From positions 3,338,815-3,402,814 of the forward strand of contig NZ_CP076544.1 in the NCBI RefSeq assembly GCF_018885305.1: 64,000 nt of DNA, given 5' to 3'. The notes under the pieces are model-generated. The model did no database searches. It was not told the origin of the DNA and saw only the letters and a program-made list of their open reading frames with translations. The stretch's first letter is position 1. Each line of letters opens with the position of its first letter. Source of the DNA: Curtobacterium sp. L6-1 (lineage in GTDB: Bacteria > Actinomycetota > Actinomycetes > Actinomycetales > Microbacteriaceae). A program made the translations under genes and the position numbers. Shown here in pieces: positions 7,554 to 15,998 of this stretch.

Positions 7554-8219
7554 GTGTCCCGATCGTCCGCCGCCGACGCGCTCCCGACCACCGCACACGA
7601 CGTCGAGTGGTCCGCCGGCACCTGGACCAACCCGCCCGCCCGTGTCGTCGCCGACCAGGACGGCCTGGCCGTCACCGCCCGCGCCGGCAGCGACGCGTGG
7701 CGCACCACGTCGTACGGCTTCGTGCACGACACCGAGCACGCCCTCCTGGCACCCTTCGCCCCCGGGACCGCCACCGAGGTGTCCTTCCGGCTCGACTTCT
7801 CGGCCCAGTTCGACCAGGCCGGGGTCTTCGTCCGCGTCGACGACACCACCTGGGTCAAGGCCGGCGTGGAGCTGAGCGACGGCGAGGAGGGCCTGGGCGC
7901 CGTGGTCACCCGGGGTGTGTCCGACTGGTCGCTCGCACCGGTGCCGTCGTGGCGTGGCCGCCTCGTGACGGTGCGGGTCAGCCGTTCCGGGGACGCCCTC
8001 ACCGTCCGGGCCCGGGTGGACGACGAGCCCTGGCGTCTCGTCCGGGTCGCGCCGCTCGCTCCGGACGCGGTCGCCGCCGCCGGCCCGTTCTGCTGCGCAC
8101 CCTCCCGGGACGACCTGACCGTGCGCTTCACCAGCTGGCGGACCACCCCGGCGGACGCCTCGCTGCACCCGGACGACGACGCCGAGGCCGTCGGCGGGGA
8201 CCAGCCGAGGTCGTCCTGA
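7554..8219 (+). CDS. DUF1349 family protein, concanavalin-like fold
   Basis: A 221-residue cytosolic protein. GTG at 7554 has GGAGGT seven bases upstream, and this start also avoids running the frame back through the tRNA repeats. The sequence (TWTNPPARVVADQDGLAV near the start, DQAGVFVRVDDTTWVKAGVE in the middle, VTRGVSDWS) matches DUF1349, a beta-sandwich family historically labelled regulation of enolase protein 1. Eukaryotic homologues are poorly characterised and bacterial ones are presumed to bind a carbohydrate or other small ligand. The acidic C-terminal tail is not conserved in the family. Confidence 0.85.
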   Translation: MSRSSAADALPTTAHDVEWSAGTWTNPPARVVADQDGLAVTARAGSDAWRTTSYGFVHDTEHALLAPFAPGTATEVSFRLDFSAQFDQAGVFVRVDDTTWVKAGVELSDGEEGLGAVVTRGVSDWSLAPVPSWRGRLVTVRVSRSGDALTVRARVDDEPWRLVRVAPLAPDAVAAAGPFCCAPSRDDLTVRFTSWRTTPADASLHPDDDAEAVGGDQPRSS

Positions 8220-8252
8220 CCGTCACCGGCGCAGGTCCGCTCGGTCCCGTCC

Positions 8253-9218
8253 TCAGGGACGGGTGCCGTCCGTCGTGTTCGTCGGTGCGAGCGCCAGGAC
8301 GACGAGCGCGGCCCCGATCACGCCCAGGGCGACCCACCCGAGCGCGGTCAGCCGTTCGCCGACGACCAGCACCGCGAGCACGGCCGCGACCGCCGGCTCG
8401 GTGAGGGTCACGGTCGTGGCGGTGCTCGCCGGGATCCTGGACAGGCCGTAGCCGAACAGCAGGTAGCCGAGGAACATCGGCACGAGCGCCATGTAGGCCC
8501 CGACCGCGATGTTCTGCGCTGCGGCGAGCAGCGGTGCACCGGTGACGGCGAGGACCGGCACGAGGAGCAGCCCGCCGCCACCGAACACGGCGCCCATCGC
8601 GGCCGCCCGCGGGACCCCGTCGACCATGAGCCGCCGCGACGCCCACGAGTACACCGCGTACGTGACCCCGGCCACGAGGCCGAGCACGACGCCGAGGACC
8701 ATCGATCCGCCGTCGCCGTCGCCGTCGCCGGCGCCGGCGCCGTCGGCCGGGCCGCTCCCGTCCGCCGCTGGGCCCGTCGCCCCGGCCACGCTGGACAGGC
8801 AGAGCAGCGCGCTCCCGAGGACGCCGAGCACCGCCGCGAGCACCCACCAGCAGCTGAGCGGTCGGCGGTCGACGACCCGCTCGAGGACTCCCGAGGCCAG
8901 GGGCGCGGACGCCAGCGACACCACGGAGCCGACGGCCACCCCCGCCGTGTGCATCGCGCTGTAGAACGCGAGCGGGTACACCGCGACGGCGACCGCCCCG
9001 ACGAGGACCAGCCCCCGGCGCCGCGCGAGCAGCGGGACGTTCGTCCGCAGCGACCGCGCGCCCACGGCCGCCTGCAGGAGTCCGCCGATCCCGAGCGCCG
9101 CCGCGCCGATCGCGAGCGGGCCGACGTCGGGCGCGAAGGTCGCCGCGGTGCCGGTGGTGCCCCACAGCAGGGCGGTCACGGTGACGGCGAGCAGTCCCGC
9201 GCGGCGCTGGTCCGTCAC
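8253..9218 (-). CDS. EamA/DMT-superfamily permease
   Basis: A 321-residue membrane protein with about ten hydrophobic segments arranged as two EamA repeats of five, separated by a Gly/Asp-rich loop (around residues 145-170). GTG start with ribosome site GGAGGT. Family members move small metabolites, often amino acids or drugs, out of or into the cell by ion exchange; the substrate cannot be told from sequence. The conserved Pro-rich turn near the end of the second repeat (TLTEPAVAA) is typical. The Gly/Asp loop is a low-complexity insertion. Confidence 0.88.
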   Translation of the reverse strand: MTDQRRAGLLAVTVTALLWGTTGTAATFAPDVGPLAIGAAALGIGGLLQAAVGARSLRTNVPLLARRRGLVLVGAVAVAVYPLAFYSAMHTAGVAVGSVVSLASAPLASGVLERVVDRRPLSCWWVLAAVLGVLGSALLCLSSVAGATGPAADGSGPADGAGAGDGDGDGGSMVLGVVLGLVAGVTYAVYSWASRRLMVDGVPRAAAMGAVFGGGGLLLVPVLAVTGAPLLAAAQNIAVGAYMALVPMFLGYLLFGYGLSRIPASTATTVTLTEPAVAAVLAVLVVGERLTALGWVALGVIGAALVVLALAPTNTTDGTRP

Positions 9219-9296
9219 GATCGACCTCCGTCGTCACCGGTGCGGGTGCGGCCTCCGCCCGGTCTGCGGCTCACTCTAGCGAGCAGCCGCGCCGGC

Positions 9297-9361
9297 GACC
9301 CCGCGCGCCGACCGCGTGCGACGACCCCGCGCGCCGACCGCGTGCGACGACCCCGCGCCGC
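9297..9361. repeat. 26-base tandem repeat, about 2.5 copies
   Basis: The unit starting GACCCCGCGCGCCGACCGCG begins at 9297, 9323 and 9349. It fills the gap between the divergent DMT permease and nadE and is followed by further degenerate copies up to about 9385. Confidence 0.85.
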
Positions 9362-9404
9362 CGACCCCGTGCGGTGACCCCGTGCGTCCGGCGCGGTGCA
9401 GGCG

Positions 9405-9410
9405 GATACT
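9405..9410 (+). promoter_or_regulatory. -10 element of nadE, leaderless type
   Basis: GATACT ends six bases before the GTG start, so transcription would begin at or next to the start codon. Confidence 0.55.
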
Positions 9411-9416
9411 GGGGGA

Positions 9417-10244
9417 GTGCGAGAACTCCAAGCCGCCATCGCCGCGGACCTCAACGTCCAGCCGACCATCGACCCCGAGCAGGAGGTCGCCCGGCGCGTG
9501 GGCTTCCTGCGCGACTACCTCCTGACCACCGGCGCGAAGGGCTACGTCCTCGCCGTCAGCGGCGGGCAGGACTCCACCCTGGCCGGTCGCCTCACGCAGT
9601 TGGCGGTCGAGTCGCTCCGGTCCGAGGGCCACGCCGTCGAGTTCACCACGGTGCGCATGCCGTACCGCGTGCAGGCCGACGAGGACGACGCGCAGCTCGC
9701 CCTGCAGTTCATCGCCGCGGAGCCGGGCATCGTCGTGAACATCGAGCACGGGGTCGACGGCGTGGTGCAGGACACCGCGGACGCCGGCGTCGCGCTGAGC
9801 GACTTCGTCAAGGGCAACGTCAAGGCCCGCATGCGCATGGTCGCGCAGTACGCCGTGGCCGGGCAGCGCGGGCTCCTGGTCATCGGCACCGACCACGCGG
9901 CCGAGGCGGTGACCGGATTCTTCACGAAGTACGGCGACGGCGGCGTCGACCTCACGCCGTTGACCGGCCTGACGAAGAGCCAGGGACGCCAGCTGCTCGA
10001 GCACCTCGGTGCGCCGGCCCGTCTGTACGAGAAGGCGCCGACCGCCGACCTGCTCGACGACCTGCCCGGTCAGACGGACGAGGCGAACCTCGGCCTGACG
10101 TACGCCGAGCTCGACGCCTACCTGCAGGGTCACGACGTCCCGGTCGAGGTGGCCGAGGCGATCGAGGCGCGCTACCGCGCGACGGAGCACAAGCGCCAGG
10201 TGCCGGCGTCCCCGTTCGACGACTGGTGGCGCGCGACGGCCTGA
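9417..10244 (+). CDS. nadE: NH3-dependent NAD+ synthetase
   Basis: A 275-residue protein; GTG at 9417 is chosen because of the -10 element just upstream and because the family starts with REL-type residues. It catalyses the last step of NAD synthesis: nicotinic acid adenine dinucleotide plus ammonia and ATP gives NAD+. The PP-loop SGGQDST lies near residues 48-54, with [14 protein letters not shown] and IGTDHAAEA as further conserved blocks. It lacks a glutaminase domain, so ammonia is the donor; the length is normal for this E. coli/Bacillus type. Actinobacteria often have the long glutamine-dependent enzyme, so this short form is worth noting. A palindromic terminator follows. Confidence 0.95.
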   Translation: MRELQAAIAADLNVQPTIDPEQEVARRVGFLRDYLLTTGAKGYVLAVSGGQDSTLAGRLTQLAVESLRSEGHAVEFTTVRMPYRVQADEDDAQLALQFIAAEPGIVVNIEHGVDGVVQDTADAGVALSDFVKGNVKARMRMVAQYAVAGQRGLLVIGTDHAAEAVTGFFTKYGDGGVDLTPLTGLTKSQGRQLLEHLGAPARLYEKAPTADLLDDLPGQTDEANLGLTYAELDAYLQGHDVPVEVAEAIEARYRATEHKRQVPASPFDDWWRATA

Positions 10245-10271
10245 TCCGACGGCGACGCCGTCGCGACGACG

Positions 10272-10330
10272 CCGCAGACGCACGGGAGGCTCCCCACCGG
10301 ACCGGTGGGGAGCCTCCCGTGCGTCTGCGG
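10272..10330. terminator. Bidirectional terminator, 29-base perfect arms
   Basis: Arms 10272-10300 and 10302-10330 are exact complements around a single base, containing CACGGGAGGCTCCCCACCGG. It lies between nadE and the convergent hypothetical gene. Confidence 0.8.
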
Positions 10331-10334
10331 TCGG

Positions 10335-10766
10335 TCAGGCGGTGTCGCGGTCGCCGTGGTCCTCGGGTCGCGTGTCCGGGTGGCCGGCGTCGGAGCGTCC
10401 GGCGTCAGCGCGACCGCCGTCGGGGTGTCCGGCGTCGGCCTGCTGGGCGAGCCGCTCCTGCCAGAGGATGCTGCGGGCGGCGCCCTCGAGGACGTCGTCG
10501 ACGCTGTTGCCGGTCTGCGCGGCGAGGGCGCCGCTGAGCCCGGCCGTCAGGGTTCCGCCGGCCTGGGCGAGTCGCTCGACGACCTCCTCCTGCCGTGGCG
10601 TGAGGGGCACGTCGACGAGTTCGTCGACGGCGTCGCGGATGTTCTCCTCGCTCGCGTCCATGGCTGCTTCGTCGCCGGACTGCAGCGCGGCGGCCTCGCC
10701 GACGACGACGAGGCCGAGTCGGGCGGCGTCCTGCTCTGGGCGACGGGTGTCGTTGTCGTCGGTCAT
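10335..10766 (-). CDS. Hypothetical acidic protein
   Basis: A 143-residue protein. ATG at 10766 is chosen because TACGGT lies seven bases upstream on the same strand. The first 100 residues look helical and conserved in style (RLGLVVVGEAAALQSGDEAA, VPLTPRQEEVVERLAQAGG), the last 30 are a degenerate repeat of DAGHPD/ADAGRS type. No domain is recognised and no signal peptide or membrane segment is present. Confidence 0.6.
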   Translation of the reverse strand: MTDDNDTRRPEQDAARLGLVVVGEAAALQSGDEAAMDASEENIRDAVDELVDVPLTPRQEEVVERLAQAGGTLTAGLSGALAAQTGNSVDDVLEGAARSILWQERLAQQADAGHPDGGRADAGRSDAGHPDTRPEDHGDRDTA

Positions 10767-10773
10767 GTCGTGG

Positions 10774-10779
10774 ACCGTA
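10774..10779 (-). promoter_or_regulatory. -10 element of the 10335-10766 gene, leaderless type
   Basis: On the minus strand the hexamer reads TACGGT and ends seven bases before ATG. Confidence 0.5.
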
Positions 10780-10845
10780 CGCTCCGCGCCTGCGCGCGTT
10801 CCGGACACGGGGGACGCGGTGCTGCCGGCCCGCGGTGCGCACACG

Positions 10846-10889
10846 ACGACGGGAAGCCCGGTACCAACTGGTACCGGGCTTCCCGTCGT
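10846..10889. terminator. Terminator palindrome downstream of the GlsB-type gene
   Basis: Twenty-one-base perfect arms (10846-10866 and 10869-10889) around a 2-base loop, core ACGGGAAGCCCGGTACCA. It terminates the minus-strand gene at 10916. Confidence 0.75.
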
Positions 10890-10915
10890 ACGTCAGCGCA
10901 GGTGCGCGACCGGTG

Positions 10916-11194
10916 TCAGCGGCGGTTCGCACCCCGACCCGCGAAGCGGGTGTAGAGGAACAGCACGATGACGGCGCCGATGATCGAGCCGATGATGCCG
11001 GCCGGCTGGAAGAAGCCGTCGGTCGCGTCGTGCTGGAAGATCAGGAAGCCCAGCAGGCCGCCGACGAACGAGCCGACGATCCCGAGGACGATGGTCATCA
11101 GGATGGACATGTGCTGCTTGCCCGGGATGATGAGACGGGCGAGTGCGCCGGCGATGAGACCGACGATGATCAGGCTGATGATGAGACCGAGCAC
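10916..11194 (-). CDS. GlsB/YeaQ/YmgE family stress-response membrane protein
   Basis: A 92-residue protein with three hydrophobic segments and Gly-rich packing motifs (LIISLIIVGLIAGALARL, IVLGIVGSFVGGLLG, GIIGSIIGAVIVLFLY), the family's hallmark. GTG start with an excellent ribosome site AAGGAGG five bases upstream, suggesting high expression. Members are small inner-membrane proteins, also named transglycosylase-associated, that are induced by stress; their mechanism is unknown. Confidence 0.9.
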   Translation of the reverse strand: MLGLIISLIIVGLIAGALARLIIPGKQHMSILMTIVLGIVGSFVGGLLGFLIFQHDATDGFFQPAGIIGSIIGAVIVLFLYTRFAGRGANRR

Positions 11195-11286
11195 GGTGTC
11201 CTCCTTGTTCTGCGGCCGGTCCGAGGCAGCGGCGGATCGCCGAGCTCAGGGCCGACGCCCGAGTGAACACGCCTCCGGCTCAGCGT

Positions 11287-11322
11287 GCTCCCAGGAAGCC
11301 GCTCGGGGCGGTTCCCTGGGAG
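11287..11322 (-). terminator. Probable terminator of the glutaredoxin-like gene
   Basis: GCTCCCAGG and a matching CCTGGGAGC arm enclose a partly paired GC-rich centre, just past the stop codon at 11336 on the minus strand. Confidence 0.5.
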
Positions 11323-11335
11323 CCGTGCCGTGTGC

Positions 11336-11608
11336 TCAGACCGCGCCCGAGGCCTCCAGCTCACCCTGCAGTTCGGCGTCGGACGGCTCCACGAAGTGCT
11401 TGCCGTTCGGGAGCACGACGACCGGGATGTTCTTGCGTCCGCTGATCGCCTCGGCACGGTCCGCGGCGGACAGGTCGGCCTCGACGTCCACGTACTCGTA
11501 GTCCACGCCCAGGCGGTCCAGCAGCGCCTTGGACCGGCGGCAGTCGCGGCACCAGTCCGCGCCGAACATGGTCACCTTGTCGAACGTCTCGTCACTCATG
11601 TCCGTCAC
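11336..11608 (-). CDS. Glutaredoxin-like protein (mycoredoxin type)
   Basis: A 90-residue thioredoxin-fold protein with the redox motif CRDC at residues about 20-23, a cis-Pro in KNIPVVVLPNG and a conserved Gly/Asp region. Such proteins reduce disulfides or mixed disulfides; in actinobacteria the thiol partner is mycothiol, hence mycoredoxin. Two starts are possible: GTG at 11608 or ATG at 11599. The second lies five bases after TAGTGA and has the leaderless layout common here. The W-C-x-D-C context (ADWCRDC) matches mycoredoxin-like proteins better than NrdH. Confidence 0.85.
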   Translation of the reverse strand: MTDMSDETFDKVTMFGADWCRDCRRSKALLDRLGVDYEYVDVEADLSAADRAEAISGRKNIPVVVLPNGKHFVEPSDAELQGELEASGAV

Positions 11609-11673
11609 TACGCGTGGTGCGTCCGCGGTATTCCCGGTGACCCTCCGGCGCGGGCCGGAGCACGATGGGGCCC

Positions 11674-12717
11674 ATGACGCTGGAGACCCTGCCCGTCGCC
11701 GACCACCCGCACCACCGCCACGGCTGGTGGTGGAAGACGCTGCTCGGCGGTCTGCTGCTGTGGGTCGTGACGATCGTCGTCACCGTCGCCACGCAGAACA
11801 CGAACCTCGTCCCGACGATCATCCTGCTGGGCAGCTTCCTCGTGCCCTTCGCCGTGGTGCTCTTCGTCATCGAACGGGTCACGGGCACGGTCAGCACGCT
11901 GCAGCTCGTCACGGCGTTCTTCGTCGGCGGGATCCTCGGGGTGCTCGGCGCGTCCCTGCTCGAGGCCGACCTGCGGCCCGGCGCCGGGCTGTACCTGCTC
12001 GTCGGCTTCGTGGAGGAACTCGTCAAGGGGGTCCTGCTCGTCGTCGTCGGCTGGCGGGTGCGGCCGAGGATGGCCCGGCAGGGTGCGCTGCTCGGGGCGA
12101 CGGTCGGTGCCGGCTTCTCGGCGTTCGAGTCCGCCGGGTACGCCTTCAACGCGGCGATCACCACGCGGGGGATCGACCTGGCCTCGCTGCTGCAGACCGA
12201 GGTCTTCCGCGCGGTGCTCTCGCCGGTCGGCCACGTGCTCTGGACGGCGATCCTCGGTGCGGTGCTCTTCGGGGTCGCGCACGGACGGGCCCGGTTCCGG
12301 TGGACGTGGCAGGTGCTGCTCGCCTACGTCGTGGTCGCCGTGCTGCACGGTCTGTGGGACTCGAACGCGACGATCTCGACCCTGCTGGCGTTCGTCATCA
12401 CCGGGACCCCGTTGTCGGCGGCGCAGGACGGGAGCGTGCCCGCGGCGCTCGCCGGGCTCGTCACGGCCCTGTACGTGGCTGGACTCGTCGTCGTGTCCGT
12501 GATCGGCGTCGGCGTGCTCGTCGGCGTGCTCCTGCACCACCGGCGGCAGGCCCGACGGATCGACGCCGCCCGGGACGCCCGGGACGCCGGGGTCGGCGGA
12601 CCGTGGCCACTGCCCGGGGACGGCGGACCGTGGCAGGTCCCCATGGACGGCGGACGGGGCGACGGCGAGGACGAGGGCCCGGTCTGGCACCGGACGCCAC
12701 CGCGGCACACGCTCTGA
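11674..12717 (+). CDS. PrsW family intramembrane metalloprotease
   Basis: A 347-residue membrane protein with about eight hydrophobic segments. The PrsW motifs are all present: EEL.K (FVEELVKG, near residue 114), GAGFSAFES, a His in the GHVLWTA segment and HGLWD near residue 225. The Glu pair and the His residues form the metal site. In Bacillus, PrsW cuts an anti-sigma factor within the membrane; substrates of actinobacterial homologues are unknown. The C-terminal tail is cytosolic and His/Pro/Asp-rich. ATG at 11674 is preferred to 11665 because the latter sits inside the candidate promoter. Confidence 0.9.
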   Translation: MTLETLPVADHPHHRHGWWWKTLLGGLLLWVVTIVVTVATQNTNLVPTIILLGSFLVPFAVVLFVIERVTGTVSTLQLVTAFFVGGILGVLGASLLEADLRPGAGLYLLVGFVEELVKGVLLVVVGWRVRPRMARQGALLGATVGAGFSAFESAGYAFNAAITTRGIDLASLLQTEVFRAVLSPVGHVLWTAILGAVLFGVAHGRARFRWTWQVLLAYVVVAVLHGLWDSNATISTLLAFVITGTPLSAAQDGSVPAALAGLVTALYVAGLVVVSVIGVGVLVGVLLHHRRQARRIDAARDARDAGVGGPWPLPGDGGPWQVPMDGGRGDGEDEGPVWHRTPPRHTL

Positions 12718-12775
12718 CCGGACCGGACCGGACCAGACCGGACCGGGCCCGACGCGGCCCGACGCGGCCCGTCCG
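12717..12775. repeat. Short tandem repeats in an intergenic gap
   Basis: The pentamer GACCG is repeated about six times (12718-12747), then GACGCGGCCC occurs twice. It fills the gap before the leaderless promoter of the next gene. Confidence 0.75.
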
Positions 12776-12780
12776 CGTCC

Positions 12781-12786
12781 TACGAT
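12781..12786 (+). promoter_or_regulatory. -10 element of the SAH-hydrolase-like gene, leaderless type
   Basis: TACGAT ends six bases before ATG at 12793. No ribosome site is visible between them. Confidence 0.55.
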
Positions 12787-12792
12787 GGCTCC

Positions 12793-14565
12793 ATGCCGCG
12801 CGCCGACCCGACGACCCGCGCCGACCCGGCCACGCTGCACTGGGCCTCCACCGCGGTCCGCCACGTCGCCCGCGTGACGAACATGCTCGTCGCGGCCCGC
12901 CGCTTCCGCATCGTCGGCGGTGACCGGCGGGAGGCCGCCGTCCTGCACCACCTGCTCACCGGCCTCGGCGCACGACCGGCCGACGCCGCCGACGGCACCG
13001 CGGTCGACCAGCTCTGGTGCCTCGGCACGCCCGACGAGAGCGCCGCCGCCGTCGAGACCGCCACCACCGACCGCGCCCGGGGTGCCACGCTCCTCGTCGT
13101 CGACGCCGGGCGTCACGTCCCCGCCGTCGACGAGGACGCCGCCGGCCCGACGACCCTCGCCCGACCGGGGGTGCTCGGCGTCCCGATGCTCTCCGACGAC
13201 GTCTTCCTCGTCTCGACCGGCCGCGACGCCGAGGACGACCCCGCCGCCGCCGCACGCATCCGCTGGGCCCGCCGGTCGATGCCGGTCTCCCGCGCGGTCG
13301 CCGACGAACTCCGGCAGGGAGGCCTGCTGCGCGGCACCCGCATCGGCGTGAGCCTGTTCCTCGAACCGAAGACCGCCGTGCTGTCGCTCCTGCTGCGGGA
13401 CGCCGGCGCCGAGGTCGTGGTCTACGCCCACGCGGACGAGACCGACGACGCCGTCGCCGCGGTCCTCCGTGCCGCGGGTGTGCCGGTGCACGCGAGCAGC
13501 ACCGCGACGGTGGCGGAGCAGCGTGCCCTCGCCCTCGCGATGCTCGACACCCGGCCGCACGTGCTCGTCGACGACGGCTCCCACGTCGTGCGGCTCGTGC
13601 ACCAGGAACGCCCCGACCTGCTGCCGACGATGCTCGGTGCGGCCGAGGAGACCACGAGCGGCCTGCGCCCGTTGCGGGTCCTCGCCGCCCGCGGGCAGCT
13701 CGGCATCCCGGTCGTCGCGGTGAACGACGCCCGCACCAAGACCTTCTTCGACAACCGGTACGGCACCGGGCAGTCGACGGTGTTCGCGACGCTCGACCTG
13801 GTCGACGCGCTCGACCCCGCCGTGCGGCCGGAGCTGACGGGAGGCGCGGCGGTCGTCGCCGGGTTCGGGCACGTGGGCGAGGGGGTCGCCCTGGTGCTCC
13901 GGGCGCTCGGCTTCCGGGTCACCGTCGCGGAGACCGACCCGGTCCGCGCGCTGCAGGCCCTGTTCGCCGGGTACGCCGTCGCACCGCTCACCGAGGCCGT
14001 CCACGCCGCCGACCTCGTGGTCAGTGCGACCGGGGTGCCCGACACGGTCAGCGTGGCGGTCCTGCGGGCCTGCGCCCCCGACGCCGTCGTCTCGGTCGCG
14101 GGCGGGGTGGACCAGGAGGTCGCGGTCGACGAGGCCGTGGCCGCCGGGGCCGTCCGCACGCCGGTCGGACGGAAGGTCGAGCGGCTGGCGCTGCCGGACG
14201 GGCCCGCCGTGCTCCTGCTCGACGGGGGCGGCTGCATCAACATCACCGCTGCCGAGGGCAACCCGATCGAGATCATGGACCTGTCGTTCGCGGCGCAGCT
14301 CGGCGCCGTGCGGATGCTCGTCGAGCGGGGCGACGAGCTCGACCGTGCCGTCGTGCCGATCGACTCCGCGGTGGACGAGGCGACCGCCCGGGTGGCGCTC
14401 GCCGTGTTCGGGGCGGTGGCCGCGCCTCCCGGCGGGACCGCCGCGCCGTCCGGTGGCCGCACCGACGGACCCGGCGCGCTCGCCGCGCAGGCCGTCGGCC
14501 TCGCCGCGCAGCCCGTCGACCGGGAACCCGACGTCCGGACCCGACGGTTCGGGGACCCGACGTGA
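12793..14565 (+). CDS. Divergent S-adenosylhomocysteine hydrolase family protein
   Basis: A 590-residue protein, against 430-490 for usual SAH hydrolases. Family blocks are recognisable: FLEPKTAVLSLLL (near 190), VDDGSHV, EETTSGLRPL, NDARTKTFFDNRYGTGQST (near 310, including the substrate-contacting Lys and Asp), the NAD-binding GFGHVGEG (near 357) and CINITAAEGNPIEIMDLSF (near 481). It departs from the canonical enzyme in an extended N-terminal region of about 150 residues and in several substrate-binding blocks. The family breaks SAH to adenosine and homocysteine using tightly bound NAD+. A GTGA overlap couples it to an amidohydrolase related to SAH/aminofutalosine deaminases, so its true substrate may be S-inosylhomocysteine or another nucleoside thioether. 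The Pro/Gly-rich C-terminal tail is unique. Confidence 0.8.
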   Translation: MPRADPTTRADPATLHWASTAVRHVARVTNMLVAARRFRIVGGDRREAAVLHHLLTGLGARPADAADGTAVDQLWCLGTPDESAAAVETATTDRARGATLLVVDAGRHVPAVDEDAAGPTTLARPGVLGVPMLSDDVFLVSTGRDAEDDPAAAARIRWARRSMPVSRAVADELRQGGLLRGTRIGVSLFLEPKTAVLSLLLRDAGAEVVVYAHADETDDAVAAVLRAAGVPVHASSTATVAEQRALALAMLDTRPHVLVDDGSHVVRLVHQERPDLLPTMLGAAEETTSGLRPLRVLAARGQLGIPVVAVNDARTKTFFDNRYGTGQSTVFATLDLVDALDPAVRPELTGGAAVVAGFGHVGEGVALVLRALGFRVTVAETDPVRALQALFAGYAVAPLTEAVHAADLVVSATGVPDTVSVAVLRACAPDAVVSVAGGVDQEVAVDEAVAAGAVRTPVGRKVERLALPDGPAVLLLDGGGCINITAAEGNPIEIMDLSFAAQLGAVRMLVERGDELDRAVVPIDSAVDEATARVALAVFGAVAAPPGGTAAPSGGRTDGPGALAAQAVGLAAQPVDREPDVRTRRFGDPT

Positions 14566-15998
14566 CCGGTCGACCGGACCCCGCGGCCACGACCGTGCAC
14601 TCCGCGCGGATCGTCGTGCCGATGACCGCGCCGCCGATCGCCGACGGAGCGGTGGCGGTGCGCGACGGCCGGATCCTGCACGTCGGCGAACGCTCGTGGG
14701 TCGTGGACCAGCTCGACGGCACGCCGTTCACCGAGCGGCGCTGGCGCGGTGCGCTGCTGCCGGGCCTCGTCAATGCCCACACGCACCTGCAGTACACCGG
14801 CATGGCCAGTGTCGGGCAGCGGCAGTACAACGGGTTCGAGGACTGGGCGGCCGCGTTCAACGTCGACTACGCCGAGCCGCACGACTGGCGGGCCGAGGCC
14901 GCCGCGGGCGCCGTGCAGTCGATCGCGGCCGGGGTGACGAGCATCGCGGACGTCGTGACGGACATCGAGGCGGCCACCGCGCTCGAGGCCCACGGGCTCG
15001 GCGGCATCGCCTACTGGGAGGTGATGGACTGGGAGAACGCGGTCTGGCAGGAGCACGGGCGCGCCCAGGTCCTCGCCGAGCTCGAGCGCGTCCCGACCAG
15101 CCCCGGCGCCGGGCTGTCCCCGCACGCGCCCTACTCGCTCGACGTCGCCCCGCTGCTGGAACTGCCCGACATCGTGCGGCAGCGCGGCCTCCGCCTGCAC
15201 CTGCACCTCGGCGAGGCCGCCTTCGAGGGGGAGCGCGCCGCCGTCGAACCGGTCCCCGGGCTCGACGGTGTCGCCGGGATCGGCCACGGCGCGGACTGGC
15301 ACCTGGCGAACGTGCCGTCCTTCCGGGCCATGCGGGCGCTCGGGTTCGGTGCGAGCGCGACCTCGTTCGTCGACCGCCTCGGCGTCCTCGGTCCGGACTG
15401 CCACATCGCCCACGGCGTCTACGTGACCGCGGCCGACCGCGCGCTGCTCCGGGCACGGGGGACCGCCGTCGCGCTCTGCCCGCGGTCGAACGCCGTCATC
15501 GGACTCGACCCGCCGCCCGTCGCCGACTACCTGCGCGAGGGCAGCCCGATCGCCGTCGGCACCGACTCGCTGTCGTCCTCGCCGTCCCTCGACCCGATGG
15601 CCGACGTCACCGCGCTGCACCGCATCGCCCGCGCGCAGGGGTACGCCGCGCGCGACCTGCACGAACGGCTGCTCGCGGCCGCGACCCTGGGCGGCGCGCA
15701 CGCCATGGGGCTCGCGGTCGGTCCGGACCGCACCGGGCACCTCGCCGTGGGGGCGCGGGCGGACCTGGCCGTGTTCGACGTCGACGCGCGGACCGTGCCC
15801 GACGCGCTCGCCGAGCTCGTGGAGGACGGCGCCGGACGTGCCGCCGCCACCGTGGTCCGCGGGGTCGTCCGGACCGCGGGTGCCGCGACCGTCGGCCCCA
15901 CGGCCGGCAACCCCACGCCCGGCAGCCCCACGCCCGGCAGCCCCATGCCCGGCGGCCCGACCACCGGAGCCGTCACCACCAGCAAGGAGTCCCGATGA
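14562..15998 (+). CDS. Metal-dependent amidohydrolase, SAH/MTA or aminofutalosine deaminase-like
   Basis: A 478-residue protein; GTG at 14562 overlaps the stop of the SAH-hydrolase-like gene. It has the metal motifs of the amidohydrolase superfamily: NAHTHLQY (near 70), HLHLGEA (near 213), a His in IAHGVY and GTDSLSSSPS (near 333). The block CPRSN.VIGL.PPPV.DYL..G followed by GTDSL is typical of the deaminases acting on SAH, 5'-methylthioadenosine and 6-amino-6-deoxyfutalosine. It would remove the amino group of an adenine base. The last 35 residues are a degenerate repeat (GNPTPGSPTPGSP) of no obvious function. Exact substrate is inferred from the coupled neighbour, not proven. Confidence 0.82.
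   Translation: MTGRPDPAATTVHSARIVVPMTAPPIADGAVAVRDGRILHVGERSWVVDQLDGTPFTERRWRGALLPGLVNAHTHLQYTGMASVGQRQYNGFEDWAAAFNVDYAEPHDWRAEAAAGAVQSIAAGVTSIADVVTDIEAATALEAHGLGGIAYWEVMDWENAVWQEHGRAQVLAELERVPTSPGAGLSPHAPYSLDVAPLLELPDIVRQRGLRLHLHLGEAAFEGERAAVEPVPGLDGVAGIGHGADWHLANVPSFRAMRALGFGASATSFVDRLGVLGPDCHIAHGVYVTAADRALLRARGTAVALCPRSNAVIGLDPPPVADYLREGSPIAVGTDSLSSSPSLDPMADVTALHRIARAQGYAARDLHERLLAAATLGGAHAMGLAVGPDRTGHLAVGARADLAVFDVDARTVPDALAELVEDGAGRAAATVVRGVVRTAGAATVGPTAGNPTPGSPTPGSPMPGGPTTGAVTTSKESR

Noticed and set aside
11608..14004. A 798-codon minus-strand frame across PrsW and the SAH-hydrolase-like gene
   Set aside because: It crosses two well-supported genes and has no family features.
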